21,741 bases of DNA, taken from assembly GCA_045603125.1 (NCBI GenBank), contig JAZULN010000061.1, positions 1 through 21,741 on the forward strand, written 5' to 3'. The notes under the pieces were generated by a model. That model ran no database searches. It worked only from the letters and a program-made list of their open reading frames with translations, and was not told where the DNA came from. Shown in pieces: positions 6,335 through 13,587 of this stretch (position 1 is the stretch's first letter; every line of letters starts with the position of its first letter). Source of the stretch: CAKSFT01 sp045603125 (lineage in GTDB: Bacteria; Bacillota; Clostridia; UBA1381). A program made the position numbers and the translations under genes.

Positions 6335-7606
6335 TTATCTTATCCTCTCAATTCTTTTTTGACATTCATAGTAGATTTTTTCTTTGTCCAAGGCTTTGAA
6401 TTCGCCATTTTCCATTAGGATTTTACCGCCGGAAATCACAGTTTCCACCTCTGAGCCGTTTGCAGAATAGCAAAGAGCCGAAATATAGTTATTTCTTGGA
6501 TAAAATTGCGGGAGGTCGGTGTTTAAAATTGCAATATCAGCCTTATATCCCGCCTCAATTCTTCCTACCTTTTCGCCCATTGCCTTTTCGCCGCCAAGAT
6601 AGACGTAGCTTAAAACATCGCTTGCAGAAACGGCTAACGGGTCGTGCTCATTTCCTTTGTGGCAAAGAGCGGCGAAGTTCATATCGGAAAACATATTAAG
6701 AGTATTGTTGCTGGCAGCTGAGTCGGTACCGATTGATATTGTAACCCCTGCCTTTTTCATGCGGGTTAAAGGTGCAAAGCCGTTTGAGAGCTTTGCGTTA
6801 CTTACAGGGTTTGACGCCACAATAACACCACATTCTGCTAGGATTTCGATGTCTTTATCGGATAATTGCACGCAATGTGCAGCAATGGTCGGGACATCAA
6901 AAAGTCCGATTTCTTTCATTAACTCGATAGGTGACATGCCATAGAGTGCCTTGATATCAGCGATTTCCTTTAATGATTCACTAAGGTGAATGGTTATTGG
7001 AAGGTTGTTATCCTTTGCAACGTCTGTTACTATTTTTAAGTATTCTGGGTTGCAGGTGTAAGGCGCGTGAGGGCCTAAGATAATCGAAACCTTTTCGTTT
7101 TGGTATTTTAAGTATTCAAGGTTTTCCTTGATTCTTGCGGCCCCCCCCTCATCGTTTCCTTCACCAACAAGGCCACGGGAAACTCTTGAGCGAAGTCCGG
7201 AATCAAGAGCCGCTTTTACCGAGCCTTCCATATTGATGGTCATATCAACATAGGAGGTTGTGCCGGTTTTAATCATCTCAAGGGCGGCGAGCATATTTCC
7301 CCAATAGATATCGTCGGGGGTAAGTTTGTCTTCTAAGGGCATGATTTTACCAAAAAGCCAGTCATTAAACTCTAAATCGTCGGCAATGTTTCGGAAAATT
7401 GACATATATGCGTGGGTGTGGGTGTTTATAAGTCCCGGAATCACCAGGCGGTTGTTGCCGTCGATGACCTTTTCAGGCATAAAGTTTTCAGGGGCATCGC
7501 CAACCGCAAGGATTGTGTCACCGTCTATATAAATATCGGTTTTTTTGGTATAGGGAGTGGTGCCGTAAAAAAGAAGGGTTTCGGCATCCGAAATTTTAAT
7601 CTTCAT
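6335..7606 (-). CDS. mtaD: 5'-Methylthioadenosine/S-adenosylhomocysteine deaminase
   Basis: A cytosolic metal-dependent amidohydrolase of 423 residues that deaminates adenosine-type nucleosides such as MTA and SAH to the inosine form. The ligands are in order: HTH at 63-65, H207 with E210 (IHLSE), H244 (AAHC) and D295 (IGTDSAASNN). GPHAPYT (178-184) is typical of the MtaD/TM0936 branch. Residues 1-55 and the last 60 or so form the usual composite beta domain (VIPGLINTHTH, ADIAILN). GGAGGT lies 5 bases before the ATG, and a -10 box is at 7640-7645. The gene leads directly into ahcY, so the pair would convert SAH to S-inosylhomocysteine and then release homocysteine. Inside the gene, 7141-7148 is a run of eight Gs on the coding strand. 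The related enzymes 5'-deoxyadenosine deaminase and chlorohydrolase-like proteins share the motifs, so exact substrate preference is open. Confidence 0.9.
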   Translation of the reverse strand: MKIKISDAETLLFYGTTPYTKKTDIYIDGDTILAVGDAPENFMPEKVIDGNNRLVIPGLINTHTHAYMSIFRNIADDLEFNDWLFGKIMPLEDKLTPDDIYWGNMLAALEMIKTGTTSYVDMTINMEGSVKAALDSGLRSRVSRGLVGEGNDEGGAARIKENLEYLKYQNEKVSIILGPHAPYTCNPEYLKIVTDVAKDNNLPITIHLSESLKEIADIKALYGMSPIELMKEIGLFDVPTIAAHCVQLSDKDIEILAECGVIVASNPVSNAKLSNGFAPLTRMKKAGVTISIGTDSAASNNTLNMFSDMNFAALCHKGNEHDPLAVSASDVLSYVYLGGEKAMGEKVGRIEAGYKADIAILNTDLPQFYPRNNYISALCYSANGSEVETVISGGKILMENGEFKALDKEKIYYECQKRIERIR

Positions 7607-7639
7607 AATTTACCTCCAAATCGAAGTTTAATTATCCTA

Positions 7640-7648
7640 AGTATAACA
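7640..7648 (-). promoter_or_regulatory. Probable extended -10 promoter of mtaD-ahcY
   Basis: On the minus strand TGTTATACT gives a TATACT -10 box (7640-7645) with an upstream TG (7647-7648), the extended -10 form. No convincing -35 box is found 17 bases upstream, which extended -10 promoters tolerate. Transcription from here would give a leader of only about 27 bases, too short for a riboswitch. Confidence 0.5.
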
Positions 7649-7761
7649 TAGATTTTATTAAATTGCGATAGTTTTTGATAAAAAAGATATTTTTTTGGGA
7701 AAATCCCGTATAAAACCTTAGTTTTTCGAGAAATTTCATAGCATTTTTTTCTTCTAGGCTA

Positions 7762-7790
7762 TTGTACTTTTTTAAAAAATAGGTTATAAT
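7762..7790 (+). promoter_or_regulatory. Promoter of the trmL-to-M16 operon
   Basis: The -35 box TTGTAC (7762-7767) and perfect -10 box TATAAT (7785-7790) are separated by 17 bases. The leader to the trmL ATG is about 60 bases and A/T-rich, with no recognisable riboswitch. It is the only promoter I see before seven tightly packed genes. Confidence 0.72.
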
Positions 7791-7856
7791 ATAAAAGGAA
7801 TATTATTTGTAAAATTGGGGTAAATTTCTGATTTTTTAAAAAGAAAGGACATTTTT

Positions 7857-8348
7857 ATGTTTAACATAGTTTTAGTTGAGCCGGAAATTCCGCAAAACAC
7901 AGGTAACATTGCAAGAACCTGTGCAGCGACAGGCTCAAAGCTTCATATCGTAAAGCCTATGGGGTTTGCAATAGACGATAAGAAATTAAAGAGAGCAGGC
8001 CTTGATTATTGGCATCTTTTAGGAGTTCAGTATTACGAAAACCTTGATGAGTTCTTTTCAAAAACCAAGGGCGGAAGATATTTTTACTCAACAACCAAGG
8101 CAAAACATACATATGCAGAAATTGAATTCAAGGATAATGACTATATCCTCTTTGGAAAGGAAACCAAAGGCCTTCCTGAAGAGCTTTTATATGAAAACCC
8201 CGATACCTCAATGAGAATCCCTATGATTGACGAGGCACGGAGTTTAAACCTTTCAAATGCGGTTGCCATTGTCTTATATGAGGCGTTAAGGCAAAATGAT
8301 TTTGAGCATTTAAAAGGCGAGGGCGAGCTTACAAAATTTAACTGGTAA
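7857..8348 (+). CDS. trmL: tRNA (cytidine(34)-2'-O)-methyltransferase
   Basis: A 163-residue SPOUT-class methyltransferase that uses SAM to 2'-O-methylate the wobble base of leucine tRNAs. Diagnostic motifs are EPEIPQNTGNIART at 8-21 (motif 1), LFGKETKGLPEELL in the middle (motif 2) and IPMIDEARSLNLSNAVAI at 121-138 (motif 3, the trefoil-knot SAM site). The length is normal for TrmL, which is a minimal single-domain SPOUT enzyme, and separates it from longer TrmH/RlmB proteins with an N-terminal RNA-binding domain. AGAAAGGA precedes the ATG. It is the first gene of a seven-gene operon and is followed after 13 bases by the DegV gene. Its SAM use makes SAH, the substrate of the divergently transcribed neighbours. 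Confidence 0.93.
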   Translation: MFNIVLVEPEIPQNTGNIARTCAATGSKLHIVKPMGFAIDDKKLKRAGLDYWHLLGVQYYENLDEFFSKTKGGRYFYSTTKAKHTYAEIEFKDNDYILFGKETKGLPEELLYENPDTSMRIPMIDEARSLNLSNAVAIVLYEALRQNDFEHLKGEGELTKFNW

Positions 8349-8361
8349 AAAGGAGAACATT

Positions 8362-9222
8362 ATGGGAAATATTAAGATATTTGTGGACACAGCGGCAGAT
8401 ATGAGAGAAGATATCGCCAAAGAAAAAAACATTGGAATTATCAGATTTTTAAGTGTTTTTGGTGAGGAAACTTACGTTACCGGAACAGAGCTTTCAAATG
8501 AGGAGTTTTATAAAAAATTAGAAGAGTTTGGAGATATCCCGAAAACCTCACAGACTCCATATGCGGATATGTTAGACATTTTATCGGAGGCAGCAAAAGA
8601 GTATGAAACTGTAATTTATTTTACCATTTCATCAAAGGCAAGCGGACAATTTAACACTGCCAACATGATTGTAAATGAAATTAAGGAAGAAAACCCAAAT
8701 GCAGACATAAGAATTGTCGATACAGAAAGATTTTCTGCATTTATCTCACGCGGTGCAATAGTTGCGGCAGAGCTGGCAGATGAGGGAAAATCTGCTGATG
8801 ATGTAATTGCGGCGGCAAAGGCTGAAATGGATTCATGGCAGGCGTATATCTTGGTAGATAGCTTAAGTTACTTAGAAAAGGGCGGAAGAATCAATAAAGC
8901 GAGTGCAATTATCGGCACACTTTTAGATATTAAGCCAGTTTTGACTGTTAATAACGGACTTATCGAACCTTTGGAAAAACTTCGTGGTAAGAAGAAGGTA
9001 TTTAAGAAACTGGTTGAACTAATAGGCGAAAATCCTTTGTTCGATGGCGAAAAAAAGGAATTTATTGTGGTGCAATCCAATAGAGATTATGCCGACCAAA
9101 CAATAGAAGCTATAAAAGATGAGTTCTCGGTGGATGTTTTCGAAGAATATGAGATTGGTCCTATTGTCGGCACTCATATAGGACCGGGCACACTTGGAGT
9201 TTTATTCAGACTAAAGAAATAA
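8362..9222 (+). CDS. DegV family fatty-acid-binding protein (FakB-like)
   Basis: A cytosolic protein of 286 residues of the DegV fold. Members named FakB hold a fatty acid and present it to the kinase FakA for phosphorylation, feeding exogenous fatty acids into phospholipids. Seen here: the start IKIFVDTAADM, TSQTP at 62-66, SSKASGQFNTA at 90-100 (the S-G segment that contacts the carboxylate in FakB), the SYLEKGGRI segment midway, and GTHIGPGTLGVLF at the C-terminus. Length and motif order are typical. AAAAGGAG precedes the ATG, 13 bases after trmL. No FakA gene lies nearby, which is usual because Clostridia often carry several dispersed DegV genes. Assignment to the family is firm; the bound lipid is unknown. 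Confidence 0.9.
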   Translation: MGNIKIFVDTAADMREDIAKEKNIGIIRFLSVFGEETYVTGTELSNEEFYKKLEEFGDIPKTSQTPYADMLDILSEAAKEYETVIYFTISSKASGQFNTANMIVNEIKEENPNADIRIVDTERFSAFISRGAIVAAELADEGKSADDVIAAAKAEMDSWQAYILVDSLSYLEKGGRINKASAIIGTLLDIKPVLTVNNGLIEPLEKLRGKKKVFKKLVELIGENPLFDGEKKEFIVVQSNRDYADQTIEAIKDEFSVDVFEEYEIGPIVGTHIGPGTLGVLFRLKK

Positions 9223-9234
9223 GAGGGGATTTTT

Positions 9235-10446
9235 ATGAAGTACATAGTAGTATTGGGCGACGGAATGGCAGATTATGAGGTCAAGGAATTTGACGGGGCT
9301 ACCATTTTGGACGTGGCAGAAAAACCTAATATGGATTATATGGCAAAAAACGGCGAAATCGGGCTTGTAAAAACTGTACCGGATGGCTTAAAGCCGGGAA
9401 GTGACGTGGCAAATTTATCGGTTATGGGGTATGATACTAAAAAATATTATACCGGCCGATCACCTTTGGAGGCGGCAAGCATCGGGGTTAGCCTAAAGGA
9501 TACCGATGTTACCTTCAGGGCGAACCTTGTAACATTATCAGACGAGGAAGAATATGCCGAAAAAACAATGATTGACTATTCGGCAGGCGAGATTTCTACC
9601 GAAGAGGCAGGGGAGCTGATAAAGGCTGTGGAGGAAGCACTCCATACCGACATTCAGCATTTTTATAAAGGGGTTAGCTACCGACATCTTTTGGTATGGG
9701 ACGGCGGCTCGACTAATGTAACGCTTACTCCACCCCACGATATTTCAGACAGGAAAATTACCGAATACCTCCCAAAGGGTGAGGGTGCGGATAAGCTTTT
9801 AGAGTTTATGAAAAAGAGTGAGGAGATTTTAAAAAATCATCCTGTTAATTTAGATAGAATAAAAAGAGGAAAACGCCCTGCCAACTCAATCTGGATATGG
9901 GGCGAGGGCACAAAACCAAAGCTCTCGGCGTTCTCGGAACTCTATGGCTTAAAGGGAAGCGTTATTTCGGCGGTGGACCTTATAAAGGGGATTGCAGTTT
10001 TGTCGGGGATGACATCAATCGATGTTCCCGGTGCTAACGGAAACCACGACACCAACTATGAAGGAAAGACCGATGCGGCAATGAAGGCTCTAACCGATGA
10101 CGGCTCCGACTTTTTATATATTCACTTAGAAGGTCCGGATGAGTGTGGCCACAGAGGTGAGGCAGACAATAAAAAGTATGCCGTCGAGATGATTGATAAA
10201 AAGGTTATAGGGGAACTAAGAAGGCGGCTTGAAGAAAAGGGACTTTCATATAAGATGATGGTTCTACCCGACCATCCGACCCCGATTTCACTAAAGACTC
10301 ATGTATCCGACCCTGTTCCGTATATTATTTATAGATCGGGAGACGAGTCCGGTTCTGGTCTTACATATTCTGAAAAGTCTGCAAAGACCTCGGGGATTTA
10401 TAGAAGCTCCGGAATGGAGTTAATGGAGCACTTCCTGAAAGATTGA
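9235..10446 (+). CDS. apgM: Archaeal-type cofactor-independent phosphoglycerate mutase homologue
   Basis: A 403-residue member of the alkaline phosphatase superfamily, ApgM branch, expected to interconvert 3- and 2-phosphoglycerate. Metal and catalytic elements seen are D9 in LGDGMADY, the serine-bearing PGSDVANLSVMGYD (54-67), which should carry the phosphorylated serine, DECGH with D302 and H306, and PDHPTPISLKTH with D346 and H347. The segment KRPANSIWIWGEG is also typical of this branch. Its length of about 400 residues differs from classical GpmI (about 510). Some bacterial relatives have been reported to be homoserine kinases, so the substrate is not certain from sequence. The gene begins 12 bases after degV, with GAGGGG as ribosome binding site, and lies in an operon without other glycolytic genes. 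Confidence 0.83.
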   Translation: MKYIVVLGDGMADYEVKEFDGATILDVAEKPNMDYMAKNGEIGLVKTVPDGLKPGSDVANLSVMGYDTKKYYTGRSPLEAASIGVSLKDTDVTFRANLVTLSDEEEYAEKTMIDYSAGEISTEEAGELIKAVEEALHTDIQHFYKGVSYRHLLVWDGGSTNVTLTPPHDISDRKITEYLPKGEGADKLLEFMKKSEEILKNHPVNLDRIKRGKRPANSIWIWGEGTKPKLSAFSELYGLKGSVISAVDLIKGIAVLSGMTSIDVPGANGNHDTNYEGKTDAAMKALTDDGSDFLYIHLEGPDECGHRGEADNKKYAVEMIDKKVIGELRRRLEEKGLSYKMMVLPDHPTPISLKTHVSDPVPYIIYRSGDESGSGLTYSEKSAKTSGIYRSSGMELMEHFLKD

Positions 10447-10465
10447 TTTGGAAGGGGAAAGGCTG

Positions 10466-11632
10466 ATGAAACTGAAAAACGGCGTATTTAAACTGATATC
10501 CGCCATATTGCTTGCGATTGCTTTTTTGGTGGGAATATATTTTGCTGCAGACGATATCCTAAGGATAGTTCTTGGAGCTATATGGTTATTCTTGCCATTT
10601 ATCGTTGCATATATATTGTCTATGGCAGTAAACCCGATAGTTACGAAGCTTGAAGAAAAGGTAAAACTTCCAAGGCAGCTTTCGGCAATCCTTGTTATAC
10701 TGATACTTGTGGGGATCATAGGCGGAATAATCTTTGCTATTGGCTGGAAAGTTGTGGAGGAAATTCAGGGACTATATAATCAACTACCTTATATTGTTGG
10801 TAAAATTCAAGAGCTATGGGTGGTTATTTCAGAAACATTTTTGAGTATGTTCTCAAAGCTTCCGGAAGGTGTGCAGAGTGCCGGTATGGAGGTAAGCGAT
10901 GACTTAATTGATTCTGCCGGGAAATTTTTGCAAAATAGCTATGTGCCTATGTTTTACGGGATCGGCAATGTGGCAAAGACATTACCGAAAATCTTTGTGT
11001 GGATAATTGTGTTTGTTTTATCCCTCTATTTTATGATTACCGATCCTGATACCCTAAGAAAGATTATTGGCGGAATTTTGCCGAAACGGTTTTTGGTAAA
11101 GATGCGTAGAATTAAGCGAGAGCTAAAAAAGTACCTTGGCGGATACATTAAAGCACAGTTAATAATCATGAGCGTTGCTGCGGTGATTTTGATGATTGGG
11201 CTTTCTATTATGAAGGTAGAATATGCAGTGCTTATTGCAGTAGGAATTGCCCTTTTAGATGCATTACCCTTCTTCGGAAGCGGTGCGGTGTTGTGGCCGT
11301 GGGCAGCAATTAGCTTTATCGGCGGGGATTTTGCAAGAGGAATTGGGCTTATAATTATATACATCGCACTTGTTTGTACACGCCAGCTTATCGAACCGAA
11401 GATTGTCAGTGAAAATATCGGAGTATACCCTGTATTTACACTTATGGCGATGTATTTTGGCTTTAAGCTTTTATCAGTTGGGGGCATGATTTTAGGCCCG
11501 GTTATACTGATACTTTTTGTAAGTCTTTATAAAGCGGGAGCATTGGACGGAATAATCGCCTTTATAAAAGGATTTTTCAAAAGAATTGGCGAGTTTATAA
11601 AAGAGATAATTTATTATTTTGAGAAGGATTAA
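10466..11632 (+). CDS. AI-2E family transporter, YtvI-like
   Basis: A polytopic membrane protein of 388 residues of the AI-2E transporter family (PerM/YtvI/TqsA fold). Hydrophobic segments are seen at about 11-27, 33-55, 70-93, 172-192, 225-248, 253-275, 280-305 and 325-365; the 95-165 stretch is a soluble helical insert. ALLDALPFFGSGAVLWPWA, with RQLIEPKIVSENIG further on, resembles YtvI-type sporulation membrane proteins more than TqsA, but the substrate or role is unknown. The ATG at 10466 is preferred because GGAAGGGGAAAGG ends 4 bases upstream; a TTG at 10448 would put this site inside the gene. It lies between apgM and metG in the operon. Alternatives are an unknown small-molecule exporter or a sporulation factor. 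Confidence 0.82.
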   Translation: MKLKNGVFKLISAILLAIAFLVGIYFAADDILRIVLGAIWLFLPFIVAYILSMAVNPIVTKLEEKVKLPRQLSAILVILILVGIIGGIIFAIGWKVVEEIQGLYNQLPYIVGKIQELWVVISETFLSMFSKLPEGVQSAGMEVSDDLIDSAGKFLQNSYVPMFYGIGNVAKTLPKIFVWIIVFVLSLYFMITDPDTLRKIIGGILPKRFLVKMRRIKRELKKYLGGYIKAQLIIMSVAAVILMIGLSIMKVEYAVLIAVGIALLDALPFFGSGAVLWPWAAISFIGGDFARGIGLIIIYIALVCTRQLIEPKIVSENIGVYPVFTLMAMYFGFKLLSVGGMILGPVILILFVSLYKAGALDGIIAFIKGFFKRIGEFIKEIIYYFEKD

Positions 11633-11644
11633 GGAGACAAAAGT

Positions 11645-13567
11645 ATGGATAAGAAGAAGTTTTATATTACAACGGCTATCGCCTACACATCGGCAAAGCC
11701 GCATATAGGTAACACCTATGAAATAATCTTAACCGATGCCATTGCAAGATTCAGAAGATATATCGGCGACGATGTGTTCTTTTTAACAGGCACCGACGAG
11801 CATGGTCAGAAAATTCAGGAAAAAGCTGAGGCTGCAGGTGTGTCGCCAAAAGAGTTTGTTGATAAAATTGCCGGCCAGATCAGGGATATCGCTGATATGC
11901 TAAATGTTAGTTACGATAAGTTTATTAGAACTACCGACGACTATCACGTAGATTCGGTGCAAAAGATATTTAAAAAGCTTTATGACCAGGGTGATATCTA
12001 TAAATCAGAATACGAAGGCCTATATTGTACTCCTTGTGAATCCTTCTGGACCGAAACTCAGCTAAAGGACGGCAAATGCCCCGACTGCGGAAGAGAGGTT
12101 AAAAAGACCAAGGAAGAGGCATATTTCTTTAAGATGAGCAAATATCAGGATAAGCTTATGAAGTATATCGAGGAAAATCCTGAGTTTATTCAGCCGGAAT
12201 CAAGAAAGAAGGAAATGGTAAATAACTTCCTAAAGCCGGGACTTCAGGATCTATGCGTTTCAAGAACAAGCTTTTCGTGGGGAATACCGGTAAGTTTTGA
12301 TGAAAAGCACGTTATCTATGTATGGATTGATGCACTTTCAAACTACATTACTGCCCTTGGTTATAACCCTGACGGGTCGGGAGACTTATATAAAAAGTAC
12401 TGGCCTGCAGATGTTCATATTATTGGTAAGGACATCTTAAGATTCCACACCATCTATTGGCCGATTATGCTTATGGCTTTGGGAGAGCCTTTACCAAAGC
12501 AGGTGTTTGGTCATCCGTGGATGTTAGTTGGTGAAGAGAAGATGTCAAAATCTCGTGGAAATGTTATCTATGCTGAGGACTTGGTTCGTCACTTCGGCGT
12601 TGATGCGGTAAGATACTATTCACTCCACGAAATGCCATTTGCACAAGACGGCACGATTACTTATGATGTATTCATTTCAAGATATAATTCAGACCTTGCA
12701 AACACCTTGGGTAACCTTGTAAACCGTACAGTTGCTATGACAAATAAGTATTTTGACGGCGTTATCTCAAAAGATGGCGTAGCTGATAGCTTCGACGATG
12801 ATTTGGTTGCTACAATCAATGACGCAAAGGAAAAGATTATAAAGAAGATGGAAACATGGCACATAGCTGACAGCATGGACGAAATCTGGAGAATTGTGGA
12901 CAGAGCCAATAAGTACATCGACGAAACAATGCCTTGGGTTTTGGCAAAGTCGGAAGAGGACAAGCCAAGACTTATGAGGGTATTATATAATCTTTTAGAA
13001 ACAATAAGAATTATAGCATCATTGTTATCATCATTTATGCCGGAAACAAGCCAAAAGATTTTTGAGCAAATCGGTGCAAAAGATATTAGTTTTGATTCAA
13101 TCGCCGAGTTTGGCGGATTGGCTGACGGTACAAAGGTAGGCGAGGCAGTACCGCTATTTGCCCGAATCGATGCGGAAAAGAAGATTGAAGAAATCGAGGC
13201 AGAATTTGAAACCGAAGAAAAGATAAATATTACACCTTTTAAGGATTACATTGAGTTTGACGACTTTTTAAAGCTGGATATCCGTGTAGGAAAGGTAATT
13301 GAGTGCGAAAAGGTTAAAAAGTCGGATAAGCTTTTAAGATTTACTCTGGAGGTTGGCTCGGAAACCCGACAGATTTTATCGGGAATTGCAAAATTCCATG
13401 AACCCGAAGAGTTAATCGGCAAAAATGTGTTGTTTATTGCAAACTTAAAGCCGAGAAAGATGATGGGTCTAGAGTCCCAGGGTATGATTTTATCTGCCGA
13501 ATTTGAAGATACACTAACCGTTTTAACCACTCTAAAGGATATACAAAGCGGAGCAGAAATTGTTTAA
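11645..13567 (+). CDS. metG: Methionyl-tRNA synthetase
   Basis: A cytosolic class I aminoacyl-tRNA synthetase of 640 residues that charges tRNA-Met for initiation and elongation. The signature KPHIGN (HIGH motif) is at 18-23 and KMSKS at 299-303. A zinc knuckle is formed by C128/C131 and C145/C148 (CTPC and CPDC). The anticodon-binding helical domain occupies about 360-520. The C-terminal module from about 540 (FLKLDIRVGKVIECEKV, then IANLKPRKMMGLESQGM) is a Trbp111/EMAP-type tRNA-binding domain that also drives dimerization in homologues. AAGGAGAC precedes the ATG. Only 12 bases separate it from the membrane-protein gene, so no T-box leader exists. proS follows after 20 bases. All key residues are intact. 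Confidence 0.97.
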   Translation: MDKKKFYITTAIAYTSAKPHIGNTYEIILTDAIARFRRYIGDDVFFLTGTDEHGQKIQEKAEAAGVSPKEFVDKIAGQIRDIADMLNVSYDKFIRTTDDYHVDSVQKIFKKLYDQGDIYKSEYEGLYCTPCESFWTETQLKDGKCPDCGREVKKTKEEAYFFKMSKYQDKLMKYIEENPEFIQPESRKKEMVNNFLKPGLQDLCVSRTSFSWGIPVSFDEKHVIYVWIDALSNYITALGYNPDGSGDLYKKYWPADVHIIGKDILRFHTIYWPIMLMALGEPLPKQVFGHPWMLVGEEKMSKSRGNVIYAEDLVRHFGVDAVRYYSLHEMPFAQDGTITYDVFISRYNSDLANTLGNLVNRTVAMTNKYFDGVISKDGVADSFDDDLVATINDAKEKIIKKMETWHIADSMDEIWRIVDRANKYIDETMPWVLAKSEEDKPRLMRVLYNLLETIRIIASLLSSFMPETSQKIFEQIGAKDISFDSIAEFGGLADGTKVGEAVPLFARIDAEKKIEEIEAEFETEEKINITPFKDYIEFDDFLKLDIRVGKVIECEKVKKSDKLLRFTLEVGSETRQILSGIAKFHEPEELIGKNVLFIANLKPRKMMGLESQGMILSAEFEDTLTVLTTLKDIQSGAEIV

Positions 13568-13587
13568 CCGGAAAGGAATAAAATAAA

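Noticed and set aside
7607..7640. SAM or SAH riboswitch controlling mtaD-ahcY.
   Set aside because: The leader from the likely promoter is about 27 bases and shows no aptamer structure.
7697..7707. Small inverted repeat gggaaaatccc in the divergent intergenic region.
   Set aside because: Only 4-bp arms with no T run; too weak for a terminator and not symmetric to either promoter, so not reported as an operator.
10448..10466. TTG at 10448 as the start of the AI-2E family gene.
   Set aside because: The strong purine-rich ribosome binding site lies between this TTG and the ATG at 10466, so the ATG is the real start.
11026..11487. Open frame opposite the AI-2E/YtvI-like gene.
   Set aside because: It is the complement of transmembrane-coding sequence with no initiation signals or family features.
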